Source of the DNA: Terriglobia bacterium
GTDB lineage: Bacteria; Acidobacteriota; Terriglobia; Bryobacterales; Bryobacteraceae
Direction of reading: 5' to 3'
Assembly (NCBI GenBank): GCA_021324185.1
Contig: JAJPJN010000143.1
Span: forward strand, 1-48,906
DNA: 48,906 bases
How positions within the stretch are numbered: the stretch's first letter is position 1; each line of letters opens with the position of its first letter. The notes beneath the pieces are model-generated. The model had not been told where the DNA came from and did not search any database. It saw only the letters and a list, made by a program, of their open reading frames with translations. The position numbers and the translations under genes were made by a program. This document shows, piece after piece, positions 10,425 through 17,976 of the stretch.

Positions 10425-10970
10425 TTACAATTCCGGGTCCTGAAACAAGCGTATGCCGGCGATTCCTTCCGCGCCTGCTTCCAAACAGTCGGCAGCGTTA
10501 TCCCAGTTCACGCCGCCAAGCGCATAGACAGGCTTCCCCAGATTGCATGCTCGCCGGAGCTGTTCTATTCCCAGCAGATTGCCCTTTCCCGGTGTGGCGA
10601 AGACCGGCCCAAAGGTCACAAAATCGGCTTTGGCGGCCGCGACCTCCTGAAGCGTATGGCACGATCGAACGACGATCAACCCGGGCAATGTGAGTGAGGG
10701 CGCGTCGCCCGGCAGATGTACGCCATCAGCGCCAGTGGCAACTGCCACATCCGCGCGCGAGTTGACCAGTATTTTCGTCCGCGGGTAGTTGTGCATCTCG
10801 CCACGCACTTCGAGTACAGCCAGAGTGAATTCGAACAACTCGCGCGCGGACAGGTCCTTTTCGCGAATCTGAATGTAATCCACACCGAGGTGAATCTGGT
10901 CGCGGATTACCTCGAGCAGAGGATGAAAACCGCCCACAGCCTTGCGATCCGTAATGTAGTACCGCTTCAT
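10425..10970 (-). CDS. thiE: Thiamine-phosphate synthase family protein (ThiE/TenI-like)
   Basis: ThiE joins the HMP-pyrophosphate and thiazole-phosphate moieties into thiamine phosphate. The frame runs further upstream, but that extension lies inside modC, so the ATG at 10970 (MKRYYITDRK, the family N-terminus) is preferred. This gives 181 residues, slightly short for ThiE (about 210). Family motifs are clear: DYIQIREKDL for pyrophosphate contacts, KILVNSRADVA, ADGVHLPGDA, FVTFGPVFATPGKG and YALGGV. TenI-type regulators or isomerases share this fold, so activity is inferred. The gene begins 4 nt after modC ends, making it the last gene of a modB-modC-thiE unit. No TPP riboswitch is expected or seen at an internal operon position. 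Confidence 0.8.
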   Translation of the reverse strand: MKRYYITDRKAVGGFHPLLEVIRDQIHLGVDYIQIREKDLSARELFEFTLAVLEVRGEMHNYPRTKILVNSRADVAVATGADGVHLPGDAPSLTLPGLIVVRSCHTLQEVAAAKADFVTFGPVFATPGKGNLLGIEQLRRACNLGKPVYALGGVNWDNAADCLEAGAEGIAGIRLFQDPEL

Positions 10971-10974
10971 GAAC

Positions 10975-12084
10975 TCAACCGATGAAGTGTATCGCCTGGG
11001 GATGGATCGTAACCCATAACCGCTCGTTTGTTCGCCATTCAAGCCATTCTGATTCACCCGCGATCGCAGAAACTCCCTGTTCAAAGGAAATACGGATGCC
11101 TGCCGGCACAGGAGTTGTCTTCAGAACACGCAGAGATAATCGGTTTACCTGCCCCGAACCTTTAGATGCCGCCACTTTCATCTCGTGTTCCCGGATACAG
11201 ACAGATCCACGATCGCCAATCAGATGCCCGGGAAGGTACGGCCCCTCGAGAACAGTATCGAGAACGGCCAAACGGCTCGTATTCCTTCCGGGATCGAGCG
11301 CCACAATTTCTGCCGTAAGAATATTCTCGAAACCCAACATGCGCGCGACCTCAATGCTGGCCGGTTTGGCGAACACTGCATCACGCGGCCCCGCTTGCAC
11401 AAAGCGCCCCCTTTCGATCAGATAAACGAAATCGGCCAGTTCAGAGCACTCATCGAGGTCATGGGTGACCAGCAGCGCCGGGATGTTCAGGCGCTGGCGC
11501 GTCTTATGTAGAACGTCGTAGAACGCGTTCCGCAGGCGGCTATCCAGCCCGCGCGTTGGCTCGTCGAGGAGCAGAAGCCGGGGCTCGCCGATGAGTACGC
11601 GCGCTAAGGCCGCACGCTGTTTCTGGCCTCCGGACAGTTGCGCGGGAGTTCTCTGGGCGAGATCGGTTAATTCAAACAGATCCAGTAACTCATTCACCCG
11701 GCGGTTGCGCTGCAAACCGCGGCTGTTAGCTCCGGCGGCTACCGAAGCGGCGAATCGCAGGTTCTCGCGCACGGTCATGTGAGGAAACAAAGCATGATCC
11801 TGAAACATATACCCGATGCGGCGCTGCTGCGGCGGAAGATGAACGCGTGCCGCGGCATCGAAGTAGATTTCGTCGCGTACCAGAATGCGGCCTTCGTCGG
11901 GACGCGAAAAGCCAGCCAGGCAATTCAACGTCAGCGTCTTCCCTGCGCCGCTGCTGCCGAACAAAACCGTGATGCCGGGACCGGCGCGCAGATGCACATT
12001 CAGGTCGAACGCCTCGGAATCGCGCGCCGGCGGAAGGCGCTTCAACAAGCGCGCATCGACAATTACATCCGTTGGAGCGGTCAT
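10975..12084 (-). CDS. modC: Molybdate ABC transporter ATP-binding protein
   Basis: This is the ATPase that powers molybdate (or tungstate) import through ModB. Starting at the ATG at 12084, which overlaps the modB stop as ATGA, it has 369 residues. Walker A is GSSGAGKT (about 43-50), the signature is LSGGQKQR (about 150), Walker B is LLLLDEPT, and the switch His is in VTHDLDE. The C-terminal 100 residues look like the TOBE/MopB-type molybdate-sensing domain (FENILTAEIVALD, then RLSLRVLKTTPVPAGIRISF). The frame is open to 12135, but those codons lie inside modB. Substrate specificity rests on the pairing with ModB and on domain order, so another oxyanion remains possible. Confidence 0.87.
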   Translation of the reverse strand: MTAPTDVIVDARLLKRLPPARDSEAFDLNVHLRAGPGITVLFGSSGAGKTLTLNCLAGFSRPDEGRILVRDEIYFDAAARVHLPPQQRRIGYMFQDHALFPHMTVRENLRFAASVAAGANSRGLQRNRRVNELLDLFELTDLAQRTPAQLSGGQKQRAALARVLIGEPRLLLLDEPTRGLDSRLRNAFYDVLHKTRQRLNIPALLVTHDLDECSELADFVYLIERGRFVQAGPRDAVFAKPASIEVARMLGFENILTAEIVALDPGRNTSRLAVLDTVLEGPYLPGHLIGDRGSVCIREHEMKVAASKGSGQVNRLSLRVLKTTPVPAGIRISFEQGVSAIAGESEWLEWRTNERLWVTIHPQAIHFIG

Positions 12085-12776
12085 CCCGCCGACGTACTCA
12101 ACCGCGGGCTTCGGGAGAAATAGGCTGCGGCCCACAATAACAACAGGGCGCCGACGGAAACTACGGAAACCAGTACACGCGCGGCGTGCCCGTTGCCCGA
12201 TTCTACTGCGTCGTAGATAGCGACTGAAAGAGTCTGCGTGCGCCCGGGAATGTTGCCCGCCACCATGATGGTGACTCCGAAATCGCCCAACGATCGCGCG
12301 AATGCCAGCGTGGCAAGCGAACTGAGCCCGCGCCGCGCCAGCGGTAGCGTCACGCGCCAGAAGGTGCGTAATTCAGACGCTCCCAGGCTCTGAGCCGCCC
12401 ACTCGAAACGATAGTCAACCGATTCCAAAACAGCACGGGCAGCCTTGATATAAATGGGGGCCGAGTGGATCACCGCCGCAACCACGGCGGCTTGCCAGGT
12501 GAAGACGAGCGGCGAGCCCGTCATCCACTCGTAAAAGCGGCCCAGCGGCGATGCCCGCCCGATCACGACGAGCAGATAGTAGCCCAGCACTGTCGGCGGC
12601 AGCACCAAAGGCAACGTGACGAGCGAATCAAAAAAATCTTTGCCGCGGAATTGTTTATGCGAAAGCAAGTACGCGCAGAGCGTCCCAAGCGTCACAACGA
12701 TGATGGTCGCGAGAGCGGCGACCCGCAAGCTTAACCACAGAGGAAACCAGTCAACGGAATTTGGCGAAGCGGGCAT
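12081..12776 (-). CDS. modB: Molybdate ABC transporter permease
   Basis: The inner-membrane permease of a molybdate importer, 231 residues and about five membrane segments. The core has the ModB/CysT-type sequence (SLVTLPLVLPPTVLGYYLLV). The cytoplasmic EAA loop that contacts ModC reads EWAAQSLGASELRTFWRVTL, and ARSLGDFGVTIMVAGNIPGR is a ModB hallmark. The gene is translationally coupled to modC by a 4-nt ATGA overlap. The periplasmic binding protein ModA is not next to it: the plus-strand neighbour is a dienelactone-hydrolase-like gene. A molybdopterin enzyme pair lies 2 kb away, a plausible user of the molybdate. Confidence 0.9.
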   Translation of the reverse strand: MPASPNSVDWFPLWLSLRVAALATIIVVTLGTLCAYLLSHKQFRGKDFFDSLVTLPLVLPPTVLGYYLLVVIGRASPLGRFYEWMTGSPLVFTWQAAVVAAVIHSAPIYIKAARAVLESVDYRFEWAAQSLGASELRTFWRVTLPLARRGLSSLATLAFARSLGDFGVTIMVAGNIPGRTQTLSVAIYDAVESGNGHAARVLVSVVSVGALLLLWAAAYFSRSPRLSTSAG

Positions 12777-12811
12777 CAGCGAACCACGATTATAGAATTG
12801 GTAGTCAACTT

Positions 12812-13675
12812 ATGTGCGATCAAGAATATTTTGAAAACGACCGGCTGGAGTACGAGCGGCTCGGCAAAGTGACAAGAAAGCAGTTCGGGATGATGTTGGG
12901 AGCGGGTATTGCAATGATGTTGCCGAATGTTGCAAATGCGGTAGACGTTACGGACGCCGACGTAAACGTGCCCACGCCGGACGGGACAGCCGATTGCTAC
13001 TTCGTACATGCCGCGAACGGAACGGCGCCCGGCGTCCTCATCTGGCCGGACATTTTCGGTCTTCGTCCGGCATTCCGGCAAATGGGCAAGCGGCTGGCTC
13101 AATCGGGTTACTCGGTGTTGGTAGTGAATCCGTTTTACCGGACGAAGAAAGCTCCGACTGCTGAAGCCGGCGCGGCTACGCCGATAGAGCAGGTTAGGCC
13201 GCTTGCGCAAACTCTCAACGAGCGCACCCACATGACGGATGCGAAGGCGTTCATCGGCTGGCTTGATCAACAACCATCCGTCGCGAAAGATCGCAAGATG
13301 GGTGTACAAGGTTATTGCATGGGCGGCCCGATTGCCTTTCGGACAGCGGCCGCGGTTCCGGATCGCATAGGCGCTGTGGCCTCGTTTCATGGCGCCCCAC
13401 TTGTTACGAATCAGCCGAACAGCCCGCATCTGGAGGCCGCGCAGAGTAAGGCGCAGTTCCTGATCGCAATTGCGGCCAACGATGATGCACGATCGCCAAA
13501 CGAAAAGAACGTTTTGAAAGAGACCTTCGCGAAGGCCAACTTACCGGCTGAGATTGAGGTGTATGCGGATGCGGCGCATGGCTGGTGTCCGCCGGACTCG
13601 CGCGTCTACAACGAGCAGCAGGCGGAGAGGGCATGGAGCCGCCTGCTTGCGCTTTATAGCAAGGCGCTTGCCTGA
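12812..13675 (+). CDS. Dienelactone hydrolase family protein, probably exported
   Basis: An alpha/beta hydrolase of the DLH family, 287 residues from the ATG at 12812; the longer frame from 12761 would overlap the divergent modB start. The nucleophile elbow is GYCMGG with Cys169, as in true dienelactone hydrolases, and the catalytic His is His256 in AHGW. The third acid is probably in the AANDDARSP loop. Residues about 25-45 (TRKQFGMMLGAGIAMMLPNV) resemble a twin-arginine signal with RK instead of RR, ending near ANA-VD. A TATAGAAT box at 12791 could be its -10 element. The substrate is unknown; relatives cleave cyclic esters, but many members have other roles. Confidence 0.85.
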   Translation: MCDQEYFENDRLEYERLGKVTRKQFGMMLGAGIAMMLPNVANAVDVTDADVNVPTPDGTADCYFVHAANGTAPGVLIWPDIFGLRPAFRQMGKRLAQSGYSVLVVNPFYRTKKAPTAEAGAATPIEQVRPLAQTLNERTHMTDAKAFIGWLDQQPSVAKDRKMGVQGYCMGGPIAFRTAAAVPDRIGAVASFHGAPLVTNQPNSPHLEAAQSKAQFLIAIAANDDARSPNEKNVLKETFAKANLPAEIEVYADAAHGWCPPDSRVYNEQQAERAWSRLLALYSKALA

Positions 13676-13678
13676 AAG

Positions 13679-14632
13679 TTAGCGCCAATCGTCGATTACA
13701 AAGACAGCCGGCCGGTTATAAGCATACGAATCAGGCCAGTGCATTGCTACGCCCAGCGTGTCGGTGCGAAAGCCGCGCCGGAGCAGTTGCCGGTACGCCT
13801 CCCTGCGGTTGAGGTTCATGCCGGCCTCTATCCGCCGCAAGCCGCGCGCGGCAGCGAGCGCGTAACATGCATCCAGAAGGCGGTCGAATAGGCCCTCGGC
13901 GCCCGCTCCCGGGCGGACGGCGGCAAATTTGATATAGCATGTGTCTTTCCCGGCTTCGGTTTCCTCGCCACAATGGCAGATGGCAAATCCATCCAGCGAA
14001 TCGCGATCCCACAGAACGACTGTGTCGCCCAGATTCTGACGCGCCACCGCTCGGATTTCCGAGGTCACATCAAGTCCTTCGTAGATGCCATCCGTGAGCC
14101 TGCGACAGCCATCGAGAATCTGCTCGCGGCTGGCAGCGTCGAGCACAGAGTATTTCGTCACCGGAAATTCGATCGGGGTGACAGCTTTTGACATGAGAGC
14201 AGTCAGAGAGCCCGGCCAGAATCCGAATTTCTGATAAAGGGCGATGTGTTTTGGGCTGTTGGAAAAGGTGTAGAGACCGGCTTCCCGCACACCCCACTTC
14301 GCAAAGATTTCCATCGTGCGTTCCAGCAGTTTTTGCGCAACCTTTCGGCCCCACAGATCAGGGCGTACCGTCAAGGGTCCGAAAAAGCCAAAGCTACCCC
14401 AGTTCGTCACCAGGCACGATCCTGCCGGCCTCCCGTCCACTTCGGCCATTAACGCTGCTTCGGGGTCGTTGCGCCATCTTGTGGAAATGAAATCCCGGTC
14501 AGCGCAAAACTTTGCGGGCTCCGGCAGACCAATGAATGTGCCGAAAGCGAGGCTGAATATCCTGCGGGCACCGGCCAGGTCGGTCTCCTGCATGGGGCGA
14601 ATTGCAATAACACCCGGGTCACTGCTCTGCAT
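13679..14632 (-). CDS. Tandem GNAT-type N-acetyltransferase
   Basis: The protein has 317 residues with two GNAT folds. The N-terminal domain (about 8-165) has the acetyl-CoA-binding motif A (TVRPDLWGRKVAQKLLERTM) followed by GLYTFSNSPKHIALYQKFGF, the usual beta4-alpha4 and C-terminal signature. The second domain (about 190-317) is more diverged (AVRPGAGAEGLFDRLLDACY, then RREAYRQLLRRGFRTD) and may bind substrate or be inactive. The acceptor is unknown. The start ATG at 14632 has GGAG 8 nt upstream. The gene is divergent from the iorA-like gene over 126 bp that probably hold both promoters, and convergent with the hydrolase gene, ending 3 bp from it. Confidence 0.82.
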   Translation of the reverse strand: MQSSDPGVIAIRPMQETDLAGARRIFSLAFGTFIGLPEPAKFCADRDFISTRWRNDPEAALMAEVDGRPAGSCLVTNWGSFGFFGPLTVRPDLWGRKVAQKLLERTMEIFAKWGVREAGLYTFSNSPKHIALYQKFGFWPGSLTALMSKAVTPIEFPVTKYSVLDAASREQILDGCRRLTDGIYEGLDVTSEIRAVARQNLGDTVVLWDRDSLDGFAICHCGEETEAGKDTCYIKFAAVRPGAGAEGLFDRLLDACYALAAARGLRRIEAGMNLNRREAYRQLLRRGFRTDTLGVAMHWPDSYAYNRPAVFVIDDWR

Positions 14633-14758
14633 GGCATAATCTCCGTTGGTTAATTTTAAGTTGGATGCCGGTGCGGTTCTCGAAGACCACTATCCAAGGC
14701 GCCCCGATTCCGGAGGCTATCCTTCAATTATCAACTCGATCCGCAAGGAGTACCGATT

Positions 14759-15256
14759 GTGAGCAAAATCGAATTGAAGGTAAATGGGCGTCTACACACG
14801 TTGGACGTGGAACCCGACACGCCGCTGCTGTATGTCCTCCGCAACGATCTCGACCTGCGTGGTCCCCGGTTCGGGTGCGGCCTGGGACAATGCGGCGCCT
14901 GCAAAGTAATCATCAACGGCGCAGCGGTGTTTTCCTGCATCACGCCTGTTTCCTCCGCCAAAGGTGAGGTCACGACGCTCGAGGGCCTTTCGCAAAACGG
15001 CAGGTTGGATCCCGTGCAGCAGGCCTGGATTGAGGAACAAGCGCCGCAGTGCGGATTCTGCCAGAACGGGCAGATCATAACTGCAAAAGTCCTACTGAAC
15101 AAAAATCCTCATCCGACGGATGCGCAGATCCGGGAAGCGATGAACGGCACCCTGTGCCGCTGCATGTCCTACTTCCGGGTACAAAGCGCTATCAAACGCG
15201 CCGTGAAGAACATGGCCGGCGGCGCGCCGAAGGATGCCAGGGAGGTAGTGGCATGA
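14759..15256 (+). CDS. 2Fe-2S subunit of a molybdopterin aldehyde/isoquinoline-type dehydrogenase
   Basis: Small electron-transfer subunit of a xanthine-oxidase-family enzyme, 165 residues, similar to IorA. The N-terminal plant-ferredoxin cluster uses Cys40, Cys45, Cys48 and Cys60 (FGCGLGQCGACK). The C-terminal helical 2Fe-2S domain uses Cys98, Cys101, Cys133 and Cys135 (QCGFCQNGQI, LCRCMSY). The start is GTG with AAGGAG 8 nt upstream. The stop overlaps the next gene's ATG by 4 nt (ATGA), so the two subunits are translationally coupled. No FAD-binding medium subunit is present, as in the two-subunit IorAB type, which usually passes electrons to a cytochrome. The substrate cannot be told from sequence. 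Confidence 0.92.
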   Translation: MSKIELKVNGRLHTLDVEPDTPLLYVLRNDLDLRGPRFGCGLGQCGACKVIINGAAVFSCITPVSSAKGEVTTLEGLSQNGRLDPVQQAWIEEQAPQCGFCQNGQIITAKVLLNKNPHPTDAQIREAMNGTLCRCMSYFRVQSAIKRAVKNMAGGAPKDAREVVA

Positions 15257-17796
15257 TCTCCTCGAACCGGCTTCCGAAACAGATTGAAGACATTCTGGTG
15301 ATGCATCGCCGCGGGTTTCTCAAGAGCGCGGGGCTGCTTGCGGTCAGCTTTGGCGTATTCGGATCGGGTGCCCTCGAGAGAGCAGAAGCACAGAGCAGCG
15401 CTGCGGCCGGGCCTCACGGTCCTTATCGCGATCCCGATTACCACCAGATCGATTCGTGGATCGTGATTCACGAAGACAACACGGCCACTTTTTACGTCGG
15501 CACAACCGACCCGGGTCAGGGTACCGGGACATGCTTCCGCCAGTTGATGTCCGACGAGCTGGATATCGCCTTCGATAAGACCACCTGCATTATGGGAAGC
15601 ACCGATATTACCGTCGACCAGGTGGGGTCGGGTGGTTCATCTGCATTGGAAAGAAACTCCTGGCCGATGCGCCGCGTCGCCGCGGAAGCGCGCCGTGTGT
15701 TGCTGGAAATGGGATCACAGCGCCTGGGCGTGCCCGCCGCTCAACTCACTGTGACCGATGCCGTCATTAGCGTAAAAGATGATCCGTCCAGGCGTGTCAC
15801 GTATGGCGAACTGATCGCGGGAAAGAAGTTCAATGTCTCGCTGACCGGAAACAATATTAACCGGATTACCGGCCAGGCGAAAACGAAATCGAACCCCGAG
15901 CTCAAATATGCCGGTCAGTCTCTGCAGCGTGACGACATTCCGCCTAAAGTAGATGGCTCTCTGAAATGGGCCGTCGACGTCAAGCTGCCGGGAATGGTTC
16001 ATGCGAGGAATGTAAAGCCTCCATTTGCGTGCGCGAAGCTGACCGGCATCGATGAATCATCTGTAAAGGGCTTGCCGGGCTTCATCAAGGTAGTGCATAA
16101 GGGCAACTACGTGGCTGTGGTCTGCGAGCGCGAAGAGCAGGCCATCCGCGCGGCGCGACAATTGAAGACGACCTGGACGAAGCCGGCCACCTCTCCATTC
16201 CCTTCATCGGAAGATCTTTTCAGCTACATGCGGGCTGCGGCGCCGGTGGAAATGCCCCCCTCTGCGGCGGAGTCCGAGCCTGCTCCTGGTTCCAGACCCG
16301 CTGTGGAGGGAGATGCCGGCCTGCGCAATCAGGGGTCCGCACGCGCTGCATCCGCAGATTCAGGAATACACGTTCCGCCATCCAGACCGCCTGCGGCGCG
16401 AAATCCCGACATGCGCGCTCCTGTATCCGGCCCTGTAGTCGTGGGAGATCCCGATGGAGCGTTTTCAGGCGCTGCAAAGATCATCGAGGCGGAATACGAA
16501 ATACCGTTTCAGGGCCACACCGCATTTGCGGGCGCCCATGCTTTAGCCGATCCCTCGAACGGCCAAATGACCGTTTACACGAACGACATGAAGTCCTACG
16601 GCATGCGGCGGGGCATCGCTGATTTCCTCGGCATGCCGCACGACAGCGTGCGTGTGATCTGGATGATGGGTCCGCAGGGTTTTGGCCGTTCGGCGGCGGA
16701 GGATGCCGCGTTTGAGGCGGCCTGGATCGCCCGCGAGATCAGCAGGCCGGTGCGGATGCAGTGGATGCGAGAGGAAGAGACCGCCTGGGACACCAAAGGT
16801 CCGGCGTTCCTGGTGAAGCTGCGCGGCGCGCTTGACGGCGCCGGAAACCTGATCGCCTACGATTTCCACGCGCGTTCGTGTGATCACAACCACGTCGGGT
16901 ATAACGAGCCGGATACCGTGCTGATTGCGCAGTTGATGGGATCAAGGCGGGCAACGCCTGCCGCCGGAAGTGCCGCCATGCCTTCCGACATGTACGCCAT
17001 TCCGAATCGCAAGATGGTCGGCGAAGTAGTGGGTCTTCCCATGCTATGGGAAACTCCGTTGCGCACCGGCAACCTACGCGATCCAAATGGGCCGCAACCC
17101 ACCTTCGCCGCCGAGTCGTTTATCGACGAAGCTGCCGCAGCGGCGAAAGCCGACCCGCTGGAATTCCGTTTGAAAATGCTAAAGGCCGATGCGCACGATG
17201 ACAGCGGGTTTCGGCGCGCACGTTCTATTGCAGTGCTCGAAGCTGCCGCCAAAGCCTATGGCTGGGAGTCCCGGCCATCCCCGAACCCGATCCGTAATGA
17301 GCGCATTCTGACAGGCCGGGGTATTGCGTACACGTTCCGGGGGAACACCGTTGTCGCTGAAATTGCGGAGGTCGAAATAGATCGTCAAACCGGGCATGTC
17401 TGGGCGAAGCGCCTCGTGTGCGCCCATGATTGCGGTTTTGTTGTCAATCCTGCGAGTCTGCGGCACACCATCGAATGCGGCATGCTGCACGGGCTAAGCC
17501 GTGCGATTTGCGAGGAAGTCCAATTCGATACCCGGAACGTGACGAGCCGCGACTGGTTTTCGTATCAGACGCTCCGGCATATCGACGTTCCCGAGCGCAT
17601 CGATATCGTGCTGGTGAACGGCGATCCGAATCCGGAACGCCCGGATCTTCCTCCGTACGGAGCCGGTGAGGCATCGCTAAAACCGATGCTCGCCGCCATA
17701 GGCAATGCAGTCTACGACGCAACCGGCATTCGCATTAGAAGGATTCCGTTCCGTAGGGAGCGGGTGCTTGCGGCGCTAAAAACCGCGAGTGTTTGA
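15253..17796 (+). CDS. Molybdopterin-binding large subunit, IorB-like, Tat-exported
   Basis: Catalytic subunit of the oxidoreductase pair, 847 residues from the ATG at 15253; codons before it lie inside the small-subunit gene. Residues 19-40 form a twin-arginine signal (RRGFLKSAGLLAVSFGVFGS), so the folded complex is probably exported. Two Ald_Xan_dh_C2-type lobes follow, with MGPQGFGRSAAEDAAFEAAW as the cofactor-binding loop and the conserved active-site Glu806 near the C-terminus (GAGEASLKPM). An unusual 65-residue Pro/Ala/Ser-rich stretch (about 333-397) interrupts the chain before VVVGDPDGAF. The homologous domain order otherwise matches isoquinoline 1-oxidoreductase beta subunits. The nearby modBC genes could supply the metal. 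Confidence 0.92.
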   Translation: MISSNRLPKQIEDILVMHRRGFLKSAGLLAVSFGVFGSGALERAEAQSSAAAGPHGPYRDPDYHQIDSWIVIHEDNTATFYVGTTDPGQGTGTCFRQLMSDELDIAFDKTTCIMGSTDITVDQVGSGGSSALERNSWPMRRVAAEARRVLLEMGSQRLGVPAAQLTVTDAVISVKDDPSRRVTYGELIAGKKFNVSLTGNNINRITGQAKTKSNPELKYAGQSLQRDDIPPKVDGSLKWAVDVKLPGMVHARNVKPPFACAKLTGIDESSVKGLPGFIKVVHKGNYVAVVCEREEQAIRAARQLKTTWTKPATSPFPSSEDLFSYMRAAAPVEMPPSAAESEPAPGSRPAVEGDAGLRNQGSARAASADSGIHVPPSRPPAARNPDMRAPVSGPVVVGDPDGAFSGAAKIIEAEYEIPFQGHTAFAGAHALADPSNGQMTVYTNDMKSYGMRRGIADFLGMPHDSVRVIWMMGPQGFGRSAAEDAAFEAAWIAREISRPVRMQWMREEETAWDTKGPAFLVKLRGALDGAGNLIAYDFHARSCDHNHVGYNEPDTVLIAQLMGSRRATPAAGSAAMPSDMYAIPNRKMVGEVVGLPMLWETPLRTGNLRDPNGPQPTFAAESFIDEAAAAAKADPLEFRLKMLKADAHDDSGFRRARSIAVLEAAAKAYGWESRPSPNPIRNERILTGRGIAYTFRGNTVVAEIAEVEIDRQTGHVWAKRLVCAHDCGFVVNPASLRHTIECGMLHGLSRAICEEVQFDTRNVTSRDWFSYQTLRHIDVPERIDIVLVNGDPNPERPDLPPYGAGEASLKPMLAAIGNAVYDATGIRIRRIPFRRERVLAALKTASV

Positions 17797-17976
17797 TTGA
17801 GAAGTATCAACTTGCCTTGGCGCGCCTCAGCAATTAACATTGATTTCAGGCGCACAGGGGCGTAACCAGTCCGCGGAAAGGGCCAAGCCCACCCTGAACT
17901 CGTTAGCAACGAAAATCTGACAAATCTTCTTTCTGCCTGACGTGCGGGCACAGGCGACGTTCTGAAAGGAGATTTC

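Noticed and set aside
10971-11084. A longer thiE start at 11084
   Set aside because: The extra 38 codons lie inside modC and show no ThiE similarity; the family N-terminus begins at the ATG at 10970.
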